Assembly (NCBI GenBank): GCA_036435485.1
Contig: CM071598.1
Coordinates: 227,494,648 to 227,558,647, forward strand
DNA length: 64,000 bases
Reading direction: 5' to 3'
Source of the DNA: Saposhnikovia divaricata
Taxonomy: Eukaryota > Streptophyta > Magnoliopsida > Apiales > Apiaceae
Below the pieces are notes generated by a model. The model did not search any database. It was not told where the DNA came from and worked only from the letters and a program-made list of their open reading frames with translations. The translations under genes and the position numbers were made by a program. Every line of letters begins with the position of its first letter. The first letter of the stretch is position 1. Of this stretch, positions 34,912-45,104 are shown in pieces.

Positions 34912-35295
34912 TTATTGAGCAAGGATGATAGGAAGAGGAACGAAGACTTGACATCCTCCAGGAGAAGGGTCAAAATCATCATCCCTCTTTTTCTTTCTCA
35001 CCTGCACTTTGCATGTTGGAGCAGGAGGCATTGCATCTCCATCAAAATCAGCCTCTACTTCTTCATCAAATTCTTCGCCCTCAACAGGAGTAAGGTTTTT
35101 TGCAAGAGAGAGATTTTGATCATTGGGAGGATTTTCTACATTGTTTGGATATATTCCGGCCATGTCTAATTCAAGGAGGAAATTCAACTCCTCAAAGAGA
35201 TAGTCCGATTGCTCCTGATTGTCAAGAGCACTGTACTCCTCAGAAGAAATGAACCAGAAGTTTGGATTCATATGGATATTTGGGTTAAAGGCCAT
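34912..35295 (-). CDS. antisense ORF inside copia C, 127 residues, unknown function
   Basis: The ATG at 35295 opens MAFNPNIHMNPNFWFISSEE. The middle is strongly acidic (EGEEFDEEVEADFDGD, about residues 72-87). A basic cluster RKKKR follows (about 99-103). No signal peptide, membrane segment or known domain is seen. It lies between C pol and the expected 3' LTR, on the opposite strand. Upstream are a TATA box and a 5' UTR-like pyrimidine/A-rich leader, so it looks like an independently transcribed gene. Additional ORFs, some antisense, are known in plant LTR elements of the SIRE/Maximus and Tat/Ogre groups; whether this belongs to any named family I cannot tell. The open frame in an element with a ruined pol is notable. 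Confidence 0.55.
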   Translation of the reverse strand: MAFNPNIHMNPNFWFISSEEYSALDNQEQSDYLFEELNFLLELDMAGIYPNNVENPPNDQNLSLAKNLTPVEGEEFDEEVEADFDGDAMPPAPTCKVQVRKKKRDDDFDPSPGGCQVFVPLPIILAQ

Positions 35296-35371
35296 TGTAT
35301 TTGAAAGGTTTTTTTTTTCTTGGAAAGAAAAATTGAAGAGGTTTTGGAATACAGAATGGCATAAGACGTCA

Positions 35372-35396
35372 GGTTATTATATAGAAAGACGTGAAA
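35372..35396 (-). promoter_or_regulatory. putative promoter of the antisense ORF
   Basis: The minus strand reads CTATATAATA (plus 35375-35384), about 80 bases before the ATG, flanked by CACGTC upstream and TGACGTC downstream. These are ACGT-core elements of the type bound by plant bZIP factors. The leader after it ends ...tttcaaataca before ATG. The layout is that of a normal plant promoter; activity is inferred. Confidence 0.5.
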
Positions 35397-36002
35397 AACT
35401 GAACAGTCTTTTGGAGATTATCAACGCAGCTAGTCATTATTACTGCGCGTAACTGTATTTCTTATATTTTCAACAAATATTAAACGTATCTAATCAAATT
35501 ATTTTGTTCGAGATTAATGTTTTTCTTTTTACAGAAAAAGGAAAATGCCACGTATGCAACTCCATTTTTTAGTCTTTGGAATCAGGATGAGACTGATCAG
35601 TAAATAAAGTGTGATCACATCAGGACTTGTAATAATCTGAATTTGGAAACCATATCAGGATTCGTGGTTATCAGGAAGAGGAGATCACATCAGGATAAGG
35701 AAGCTGATCAGTATTGAATCTCATTATTATTATGATTATACCCTGACTTATTTAAGTCAAAATCAATTTTGGATTTTATTTTCCAAAAATCGTGGGTATT
35801 TACACTCTTTTTCAGGGACTGCCACCTGTCAACCTACGTGTAAACGTGGGTCTGATTTTTTTTTGAATATATTCTTATTTTGAAACACTAATTAGTTATT
35901 GCTTTCTTAGTTCTCAAATTTTCTAAGGCAAAAACATTTTCGAGTTCTCAAAATCACTAATCAATTTCAAAGAATTCTTAAGTTTCTTTCAGATCAAAAT
36001 CA

Positions 36003-36490
36003 ATGGCTGCTCAAAGGAAACTACCAAAGTCAGTAGATTTCAAGTTTGGTGACTTCGATTTTATGACTAACAACCATGTCGCAGCTATCACCAATAAGAA
36101 ATGGGTGTCAACTGATTTTCACTCAGTTATGGACTTTATGGCAAATGGACCATTAAGTTATGCATTGATAGCATCTCCATAGATAAATCAAGCTGCTATT
36201 TCACAAGCTTGGGAGAATGGTGAGGTAGTTGATCCTATTCAGGGTCAATCGGGTAAGATTGTTCTAAACCTAGGACAAGATTCTTTTGAAATTACTGAAA
36301 CAGTTGTTAATTCAGTACTTCGCTTACCAGTTAATGTGAATTATGAGAAGGTACCATATGATATTATTATTAAGACTATGTTGTCTGAATTAGGATATAG
36401 TGGACCTCTAGAGAACATGAGCCAGTTAAGAAGATCCTTTCTTAGAAAGGAATGGTCTTTCTTCTTTGACCAACTTGCTAAATGCACCTA
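36003..36490 (+). pseudogene. additional (third) sense ORF of copia C, interrupted and truncated
   Basis: The ATG at 36003 (MAAQRKLPKSVDFKFGDFDF) opens a frame with one TAG at 36180. It continues as INQAAISQAWENG...ITETVVNSVLRLP and FFFDQLAK before ending at the junction with F. The pattern (SYALIASP, FW/AWENG, ITE..V...L.LP, FFDQL) resembles the extra ORF found downstream of pol in many SIRE-like plant copia elements. About 160 codons remain of a normally longer protein. It is divergent from the antisense ORF, with about 700 bases between their starts. Confidence 0.6.
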
Positions 36491-37922
36491 GAAGAAGTGT
36501 TTCAAGTGTGGAAACCATAATCACCAAGCCATTGATTGTAAAGTCAAGAACACTGAAACTTCAGGGTCTAAACCCAAAGTTTCAGAGACTAGACCACACA
36601 CTTCAAAGTCAAAACCTCATCAGACTCTGAAACCTCTGTACACACCTAAGAACCCTTGCTATCACAGTGGTTGTAAATTGCATTCAATATATATATGTGT
36701 ATAGAGTATCATGACTTATATTATGACTTCTATAGTTTAAAATCTAAAATTCCACATAGAAGAAATAGTACTGCTAAGTCAAAGTCTAGTTCAAGTTCCA
36801 AGTCAGGGTCTACTACTTCATATAATAGTTCAATTCATAAAGTAGTTAAACCTGTTGTTAAAAATGCTAGTAAGAAAGGATCCAATCTCTTTTGGGTCCC
36901 AAAAAGGTGTACCTAGCTGTTAAATGTTTGCATGGCATAGGGAGGAAGCATACCCTAGTCTTGGACATTGGATGTTCAGGACATATGACTAGAAGAAAAG
37001 ACCTGCTAACAAAGTTTGTGAAGATGGCTGGCCCAAGTGTGTCCTTTGGAAATGGAAACAGAGGAGAAACATTAGGATATGGTTCTATTGTGATTGGAAA
37101 TGTCATAATAGAAAACGTAGCATTGGTTGAAGGATTGAAGCATACTCTACTAAGCATTAGTCAACTCAGTGACAAGGGTTATCATGCTGGAGTTGATAGT
37201 GAAGAATGCATTATCACCAACAAGGAAACTGGTGAAATTGTTTTAAGAGGTCAAAGGCATGGTAACATTTATGAAGCCAGCTTGGATGATTCAACAAATG
37301 GTACAGTCAAATGTCTCTATTCCAAAGCATCTAATGAAAAAAGCTGGAAGTGGCACAAGAAGCTCTCACATCTCAACTTCAAAGAACTTAATTATCTAGT
37401 TAAGCACAATCTAATGAGAGGGCTTTCACAATTCAATTTTGTGCAAGATGGCCTATGTGATGCTTGTCAACTTAGAAAGCAAAGAAGGACATCATTCAAG
37501 ATCAAGATAGAGAACTCTATTACTAATCCATTTCACATGCTGCATCTTGATCTATTTGGCCTAGTAAACATCATGTCCATTAATAATAAGAGATACGCTC
37601 TTGTAATTGTTGATGATCATACCAGATTCACATGGGTTTACTTTCTACGAACGAAAGATGAAGTTGTACAATACATCATTGATTTAATCAAGCTCATTGA
37701 AAAGAATTCTGAATATTCTACGAAAGTTCTTAGAAGTGATAGTGGCACTGGGTTCAAGAATTCTGTAATAGAAGAATATTGTGCAGACAGTGGAATCTTT
37801 GAACAATTCTCAGCTCCTAGTAATCCACAACAAAATGGAGTTGTTGAAAGGAAGAATAGAACTCTCATAGAGGCTGTTAGAACTCTGCTAGCAAATGCCA
37901 AGTTACCAACATATTTTTGGGC
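36478..37922 (+). mobile_element. copia fragment F (gag end, protease, integrase)
   Basis: Same family as C. It begins inside gag at a shared aatgcaccta word where the additional ORF of C stops, and ends inside integrase at LPTYFW, abutting a host exon at about 37925. It has no LTR at either end. The start looks like a microhomology join. Confidence 0.75.
36490..36891 (+). pseudogene. copia F gag C-terminal part
   Basis: Intact CCHC knuckle CFKCGNHNHQAIDC at about 36499-36540, unlike the broken one in C. A serine/lysine-rich tail follows, with stops near 36703. Fragment only. Confidence 0.72.
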
Positions 37923-37932
37923 AAATGATTAA
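36892..37932 (+). pseudogene. copia F pol fragment: protease and integrase
   Basis: Open for about 346 codons without an ATG at its left end. The protease reads LDIGCSGHMT, with Ile in place of the Ser/Thr of D-S/T-G, so it is probably dead. Integrase shows the HHCC region (WHKKLSHLNF...CDACQL), D in LHLDLFG, D in LRSDSGTGF and E in NGVVERKNRT. It is cut at ANAKLPTYFW before RT. Confidence 0.8.
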
Positions 37933-38328
37933 TCGAGCAAACCCCGCTGGTACTTGTCAGCTCGGCGAAAAACAACTCCTCTGGAGCACTAGGATAAGTG
38001 TCCCTAGCTTTGAAATTGACATGGAAAAGTGAGCATGTTGGCAGGATCACACGTGTACCAAAACCCGGGTCCACCAGTTCATAGTTTACATGCTATAAAT
38101 TTTAGGTCAACACAAACAGAACAAGGTAAGATCAAGCGAATCCAACAAAAATAGTGATTCATGATTTGATTTAAAGAAAAGCAAAAAGTAACAGTCAAAA
38201 GAAAACTTACATGTTGTTGGTTGTAGAACTTCAAGGCTTCGGCTGCATACAGGCTTGCATCATCAACTTGTTCCAACATGTACTCGTGTTCCTTTTCGGA
38301 TTCACCGGACTGGGAAACTTGTTCAAGC
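37925..38328 (-). pseudogene. DUF3615/cystatin-like gene copy, truncated by copia F
   Basis: Two exons are readable on the minus strand. Exon 38328-38211 encodes ...HEYMLEQVDDASLYAAEALK followed by FYNQQH. Exon 38092-about 37925 encodes VNYELVDPGFGTRVILP and FHVNFKARD...PEELFFAELTSTSG. The acceptors are tttgcag and atttatag; the donor is gtaag. The frame runs across the junction in phase 0. The pattern YAxEALxFYN + HVNFxA + LFFAEL matches the second gene at 39425-40872 and recalls the plant DUF3615 domain. The C-terminal exon is gone where F begins. It may have become a pseudogene through that event. Confidence 0.5.
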
Positions 38329-39424
38329 CTGCAAATTCAGATATTAAAACTAAAACCACTAGAAAGTTTGAGCAAATCAAGACAAAAGTTTGTAAAATGT
38401 GCAAGCAGCAAACCTCGGCAAAAACAATAAAGTATATATCAATGTCAAACAAATAGAACCTAGAAACTAACAGCAGCAGGTAACCCCAGTGTAAATAACG
38501 AGCAGATAAACCAATCAAGATGACAGTACAAAATATAAAAATAAATTAAGCAAGTATTTCAAAATCCAAACTCCAGTTCTATTATGTATATATCTTAGTG
38601 AAATACAATAGAAGAATTATCGAGATGAAGAAACACTACTGGTCATGAATTTCCCTCTTTGAATAAAGAACCAGGTCGATTTAACCCCTCTTTTCTTTTT
38701 GCCCTATCTCTGTGTTTATGTAACTAATAACTAGTTGTTCTGTTTGGGGCCTTAGGTCAATTACTCAGGTAAAAGTGAAAGTGATATAACTTTTTTCTTG
38801 TATTTGTTAAAAATTGTGAGATTTTAGGGGCTGATTTTTTCCCCTTCTACTTCTTAAAGAATCAAAAGTCCTGCCAGGCGTCTGGGGATTGCATTGCATT
38901 AGGACGAAAATATGTCCACATGCTTTTTGAAAGTTCAAGAAATGCAGGTATTTGATCCAACAAAAAGAACTTTACTATTCGTACATATGGAGGACAGTTG
39001 GAGTAAAATACAAGAGCCAAACAATGTCAGGCTGGGCCTGTCGTAGTAGTATTACTTAAGTATTAGTCAGTAATGAGATAAAATATTACTAGCAGGGGTA
39101 GAATTGTCTTTGCAAAAGTATTAGTGAGTCTATAAATAGACCAGGAAGTTGTATTTTGCCATTATCTGATATATGAAAATGGCTTTGCCACCAACCTCTT
39201 TCTCTCTAAATTCCACCTCCCTCTTCTATCTCTCTACTCTCTCCCTCTCTCTCTCCTATATCTCTCTACTCTGTCTCTCTTCTCTACCTCTATTTCTCTC
39301 TGAATCTATCTATAATTCTATCATTTACTTCTTGTTGCTGTTGATTATCATCATATAAACCATAAAATACCAAAAACATACAAATATTTATACATAAAAC
39401 AAAGAGGTCCTGACAAACTACCAC
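38329..39424. other. region between the two DUF3615-like genes
   Basis: No exon is recognised. At 39128-39140 there is a plus-strand TATA-like tctataaataga, followed at 39190-39310 by a long pyrimidine-rich tract (many ctctct). That is the look of a promoter and leader of an LTR or an unknown plus-strand transcript. The short ORF over it is low-complexity. Confidence 0.35.
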
Positions 39425-40673
39425 TTACACGGGTAAGTGCTTTTCGCAATCAGGAATTGCATTGTTCTGGTTGACGTCACATATGTCTTGAACTATTTTG
39501 TAATAGCTATCACCACCACGTACGAATCCTCCACCTTTAGGATGCCAAACTTTTCCCTTTTTCAGGAAGCCACAAAAACGGCAGCCATTTAATTTCTCTC
39601 CTGCAAGACGAATATACATATACAGGAGTTGCTAAACACAAGTAGGCCGTAATCATGAAGAGCGATTGGACAAACAAACGGATGAATAAGTCGAGTAAAA
39701 AAGAAATGCAGGTAACAGTAGTACGAGGACATGGGATAAAATGACATGAGCACATGTAAACCTGAAATAGAGTTTACTGGCCCTAAGGATACGCAGAGCT
39801 TGACAGAAAGGCCGGTAGGGGAAGAAACAGTGAGCTCGGTGAAAAACATCTCCTCTGGAGCAGCATCAACATCAGTGGGCTTAGCCGAGAAGTTCATATG
39901 GTAAAGCGCGTACTTGCGCATGGACCCGCATTCAAAATGAACAACCTTGAGCAGTTTATACTTTTGCGGCTAAGAAACTTAGGCCAACGCAAACAGAAGA
40001 GAATAAAAGATTAGTGAAAAAAGGTGATTGATATTAAGAGAGAGAGTGAGAGTGTGTTTGTGTGTGTAAGATTATAATGCCCTTGGTCTACCATAAGCTT
40101 TATTAATCTAGCAACTTGGTATCTTACATATATGACCTAACATTTTTGCTCTCTGTTATCACATTCAACTATTCCCCAATTTCAACAGAATTTTTCCTAG
40201 TGCCTATTGCTAAACTCTATCCACCCTTTTAATTACTTTTGAATCTCAACTTAGTCCTAACCTAAACCCAACAGAGCAGGTCCCTCTTTCCCTTCCCCTT
40301 GACATAAACATAACAATGTAAAAACTTTCAACCAGCACCACTCCTTAAAATATATCATATACATAAATGAAATATCTCTAACAGATCAAGCTTCAATTAG
40401 ATCACCTTTAATTAAATTCACAACAAATTAGTATCGGTCTCACGCTCAATAAAATAATAAGATGTGATTAAAATCGAATAATTCCAATCTTACAAGTTTC
40501 TTTACAAATTCATATACACACCATTTGTCTATCCACATATATTTTTTGAAAAAATCATTATCTACAGAAATATAAAATTTTTGTCAACATTCTCATTCTA
40601 AAAGTAAAAAAAAATCCCAGATGGGATAAATAAATCTAATCTTTCAATTCTTACATATGCACTGTTTGTGTGC

Positions 40674-40740
<67 letters not shown>

Positions 40741-40872
40741 TCACTGACTGAAGTTTGGTTAAAACAATTGAGTGCTTGAGTTGCGTATCCCAAAATCATA
40801 TTGCGATGATCTTCAAGTTGCTTGCCTGTCACTATCCGAGGCTTGAATTTAAACTGGATTTTTTCTGCATGG
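39425..40872 (-). CDS. DUF3615/cystatin-like protein, three exons recognised
   Basis: Minus-strand exons: 40872-40749 (HAEKIQFKFKPRIVTGKQ, then ATQALNCFNQTS), 39969-39762 (PQKYKLLKVVHFECGSM; YHMNFSAKP; APEEMFFTELTV) and 39600-39425 (GEKLNGCRFCGFLKKGKVWH ... stop). Borders are GT-AG and phases agree. The layout of helix with YATQALNCFN, then a beta region with YHMNF and MFFTEL, resembles the plant DUF3615 family (cystatin/NTF2-like fold suspected). The function is unknown. The true first exon is uncertain: a candidate ATG lies at 41149 in a GC-rich tract. The paralogue at 37925-38328 follows in the same orientation. The assignment rests on motif resemblance only. Confidence 0.5.
40671..40741. 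repeat. compound microsatellite (GT)n(TA)n(GA)n
   Basis: gtgtgcgtgtgtgtgt runs into tatata and then gagaga over about 70 bases, inside the first intron of the DUF3615-like gene and ending within about 10 bases of its splice donor. Confidence 0.95.
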
Positions 40873-42213
40873 CTAACAAAACCAAAAAGGGGGAGTTAAG
40901 AGGGAGGGATGAGGAGGGCATAAAACCAACCACAATTATTATTATGAATTACGGAGGGAGGGGGTTTTCAAAACCAGATCTATTATATATCTATACTTAT
41001 AGGTACATATTGGATGAAATTATAAAATTATCGGCGAATATCATCATCCCAATACCCGGCCGGATAGGATTTGTTGTCAGCCGACGAACAACTACCAACC
41101 CAACCCCTGCAGGAACGTGCGGAACGCGCGGAACGAGCGGAACGCGGAATCACCATCGTCTTTTCTTCCCCTCTTTTCTCTTCACCCTCCGTTTAGGTTT
41201 CTTCAATTTCTTATTAATCTGTGTCTGTTTATACACGCGGAGGCTATGTAACTCTATATCCTACCCCTTCAAATCTATTATATATCTAATACTGCAACAT
41301 ACCTTACGTGAATCATTTTAACGTCAGCCATTTACCCTAATCGTTAACTTCCCCGTTATCTACTGCACACTTACATGTATAATGTCTGCCTTTACGCCTC
41401 TCTCATCTTTTGTGCTCCTCTAACTCTTGAAACAGCCTACCCAAACGTTAATTTAGGTGGCGAGAAAAAAGAAGATGCCCAAAAGACGTCATATTTTTCC
41501 CTTGCTTGCTAAACTTTTTGCTCCAGTGCTTCGGGCACTACGGACCCTCTGCCAATAGAAAGGATCATGAAAGACCAAATGTCCAGATGAATTTGCTCCA
41601 GATGAAAATGTCACAGCAGTCTCAGCAATTGGTGATTTTTTCGGGTTAACGTTTTTGAAAATCAGTTTCTTATAATACTCACCTGAGATGGATTACAAAA
41701 CAAGATCATCTATTAAGTCAGTTTTCTTGCATCTTATTAGGTTTTATGCAAAGAAACTGATTTTCATAAAGGTGGGTAACTCAGGTGAGTATCTACCCTT
41801 GTCACTCCAAATTAGTGTATTTTACTTTTTCTTTCCTTGGTATGCATAATTTCATGACATATACACTTTAATGTTCCCCATAGTTTTGTTGATCAGGTGA
41901 TTAGATGTTATCATTTAAGGGGATCAAATAGGAATCACAGCTCTTGAAGAAGCCCAACATTGAATTTTCTCATTTCTGAAAATATATAGAATTGTTCTTG
42001 TAGGTTAACCTTGGTAATATATGTAATGTAATGTATGTATAGCCTTGGTAATGTTTGTAAATTGATATGAAACGCCATTATTTTCTCCCTTAACTATATC
42101 TGGAGCACTACCATAGTCAATTTAATTCCAGAAATGCTGGTTAGAGATAGATCAGAGTGAATTTCTATCAATTTAAGATTTCTTTTTGTTTTGCATGGCC
42201 TTCGTGTGATTGA
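40873..42213. other. intergenic region between DUF3615-like gene and kinesin
   Basis: A GC-rich island at 41040-41180 with repeated ggaacgcg/cggaacga words may be the start of the DUF3615-like gene (minus). On the minus strand a TATA-like gatatataat lies near 41283-41292, ahead of it. At 41657-41790 there are two pairs of inverted words (see findings). Nothing else is recognised. Confidence 0.4.
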
Positions 42214-45091
42214 ATGACAAAAGACGTGGAGGCAGGCAAAAGAAATGATGCAACAAATGGTGTTGCTTGTCTGCGCAAACAAGCTTTTACCATCTTATTG
42301 ATGAATGGGTTCTGTGACTTCTGTCCAACAATTGTGGCATTTGCCATCTTTTGGCATGTCGAAGTGGTTGTAAGTCATTTCCATACCATTTCTAATGTAA
42401 GTTTCCCGTAACTTAAATATTTGGCCCTACTTGCTTGTATGAAATATTTGGCTGGTTTGGCGTGATAAATTGGTTCAACAACTATTATTCCCTTCTTTGG
42501 TTTATGAATATGGTAGTATGCACGATTGGATTGTTGTTGGTGTTCTGTTATGAATGCTTGCAGATGATGCCTGAGTATATGCTAGAAAATTTGTCGGCTT
42601 CTAATCGCTTCCTCTTAAGAAGGTCTTTTTCCCGTTTTCACTAATATTGCTACATGTTGGAAAACAACTCTTGTGTTTCTCTCTAGAAAACAACTCTTGT
42701 GTTTCTCTCTTTTTATTTCTCTTGGTATATTTACAATGGCAATACAATGAGCCTATTTATAGACTTCAAAATACAAGTTAACATCATTGCTTACATCTCT
42801 ATTATTTATTTCAAGCCTACCATATTTGAACATGGAACAAAGACTAGCCTCCTTGTTTGAACATTGAACTTGTTTTCTTCTAGAGAGTTTGAATATTCAA
42901 CACTCTCCCTCAAACTCGACTTTCCATTCCGAGTGATTTCCGAAATTCATAAATTTTTGTTGCAGATTAGCTCTTCGTAAATATATCTGCAACCTGATCT
43001 TCAGTCCTGACTGCCTTCATGTCAATATCTCCTTTAAGTACCTTTTCCCGTAAGAAATGATAATGTACTTCGACATGTTTGGTCCTAGCATGAAAGATCG
43101 GATTCTCGGCCAAACGGACTGCTGATATATTTTCATAATGTAATGGAACTCCATCTTCTATTGGTTGGTTCAAGTCCTTCAAGAGTTGAGTCAACCATGC
43201 ACACTCTTGTGCTGCCATCGCTCCTGCTCTATATTCTGCTTCTGTGGTTGAAAGAGAAACAGTAGGTTGTCTCTTACTGCACCATGATATAGCTCCTGAT
43301 CCAAGATTAAATACATATCCTGTTGTCATGGTCTCCTGCATAATCAGCATCACAGTAGTCGCTAAAACTATATATGTTCAAACATCTTAAGATCTAGCTG
43401 GCCCGGCTAGCAGTGCGGGCTCTGATTATGGCGGTGCATTAACCGAGTTTACAAAACAAGAGGTTGACGCATTACTCAATAAGAAGATGAAAACCAAGAA
43501 CAAATTCAATCTTAAGGTTAGTGTTCCTTGCCATTTTGGATCTCATCTCTGTTTACGAGTTACAAATTGAGTACCAAAATTATTGACATCGTACGGATGA
43601 CATTACATTATGTCCGCTATATTTAATAGAGTTATAGTCAAACAAAACTTGACACTGAGACTTTGGATCCAAATTGAGGCCTATATTGGCAGCTTCAATG
43701 TAGCAAAGTTTTATTAATTGTCTCATTTATTAAAAAAAACTGTGTATAGGAAAAATGTGATCAGATGATGGAGTATATAAAGAAGCTTAGATGTTGTATT
43801 ATTGAAAGGATGACTCGACCCAAGTAAAAGCTTTTGAGAGTCGGCTTTCTGATACCATATCTGACAACCTTGGTCAAATCTTTAGGCTTAATCGGGGATT
43901 CAGGTATCCTTAAACCAAATCCAAATGAGACTCATTGCAAGCTCTTAAAAAATCATGTGTAAAATATCTAGCACCACCACTAGGTGTAGGTATCAAAACT
44001 CGAAGTCATATAATCAATTACAAAATTTGCATACACTTATATGGAAGCTCAAGAACATTATATGTTCCCCATCTACTATTAAATTATGTCCTTTGAAGGC
44101 ACTATAAATTAATATGATCTTTATATACTATTAAATCATGTCACTTGAATGTATAGAGATTTTTGTTAATAGTCTAGTGCATGCAGAGGAGACTTTAGAG
44201 TTGATCGTTATAGAAACATTGTTATAAACTCATTCTTGTGTGTGTAGCTGACTAGTTATTGACACTTTAGTTCTAGAATTGTGCTTTTCATTGTCCACAT
44301 TTTTTGCATGCAAGTGGAACTACTTACTGATTTGTTTAATTTTACATATCCCAGGTTTGTATATTTGCTTATGGACAAACGGGTTCCGATAAAACCAATA
44401 CAATGATGGGTAATTCCGGAAATTCATCAGATAAAGGACTTATTCCACGATCGTTACAACAGATATTTGAGACTAAACAGTCACTTGAGCAACAAGGATG
44501 GAAATATGATATGCAGGTCAGCAAGAAAAAAACTTATTTCTTGTTCAACATTTGATTGTTGATTATTATGCATTGACAACTTATGTTAAACTACCTTTAG
44601 GTGTCTATGTTGGAAATCTACAATGAAACTATACGTGACTTGTTGTCAACAAATCGATCATCCATTGATATGTCAAAACAGTATATTATTAAGCATGATA
44701 CAAGTGGAAATACGCATGTCTCGGATTTGACTATCATAGATGTTCGTAGTAGTGGAGAGGTTCATTTTTTTAGATCGAGCAGCACAATGCAGGTATGTAC
44801 TACTATTCATTCTTAGTTTACAAGTACATATAACATAGAATGTATAGTTGCCCTTTTTTGTACAAATAAACTCTCTTTGATATAAGTTTGAATTTCATTT
44901 GAACAATCATTCTCTTTTATATAATGCTATTCTTCGTATAATATCAACCTAATTAACTTCGAGCAATGCATACTTTAATATATAAAGGGTGAAATTTCAT
45001 CTTCTCTAGGTCTGTCGGAAAAACTCAAATGAATGAACAATCATCTAGAAGTCATTTTGTCTTCACTCTACAGATAACTGGTGTCAATGAG
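42214..45091 (+). pseudogene. kinesin-14 (ATK/KIN-14N type), 5' part
   Basis: Exons left of the intron insertion. A possible N-terminal piece lies at about 42241-42316 (LRKQAFTILLMNG; low certainty). 43391-43516 gives TEFTKQEVDALLNKKMKTKN. 43750-about 43800 gives EKCDQMMEYIKKLRCC. 44355-44516 is the motor P-loop exon. 44601-44802 starts VSMLEIYNETIRDLLS. 45010-45091 gives SVGKTQMNEQSSRSHFVF with switch I. Lesions: the P-loop reads GQTGSDKT instead of GQTGSGKT; a run of seven T at 44765-44771 shifts the frame by one; the coiled coil and the first motor exon are absent; a copia fragment lies at 42655-43387. The family are minus-end-directed microtubule motors of the spindle and phragmoplast. 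The other half is at 61198-62019. Confidence 0.85.
42655..43387 (-). mobile_element. copia fragment G with 248-bp LTR, in the kinesin gene
   Basis: On the minus strand: the end of RNase H (from about 43387 to 42967) with CDADYAG, STTEAEYRAGAMAAQE and EDQVADIFTKS; then a polypurine tract (complement of ctctccctc at 42903-42911); then a short LTR, 42902-42655 (TGTTGAATATTC...TTTTCCAACA). It is a truncated element with a short LTR, as in the Ale/Retrofit group. It sits between kinesin pieces at 42316 and 43391. Confidence 0.8.
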
Positions 45092-45104
45092 GTAAACATC
45101 TACT

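Larger units (their letters stand above)
28435..36480 (+). mobile_element. Ty1/copia element C (plus), degenerate, no 3' LTR found
   Basis: 5' LTR, primer site, gag and pol remnants, then a long 3' region carrying a MITE, an antisense ORF and an additional sense ORF. No copy of the LTR is found downstream: the element ends in a junction with a gag fragment (F) near 36480. It belongs to the same family as B and F. Confidence 0.8.

Noticed and set aside
39173..39358. 61-codon ORF after the orphan TATA box
   Set aside because: Ser/Leu low-complexity translation of a ct repeat; no homology recognised.
40755..41321. 188-codon plus-strand ORF
   Set aside because: It overlaps the well-supported minus-strand exon at 40749-40872 and a GC-rich repeat-word tract; no domain.
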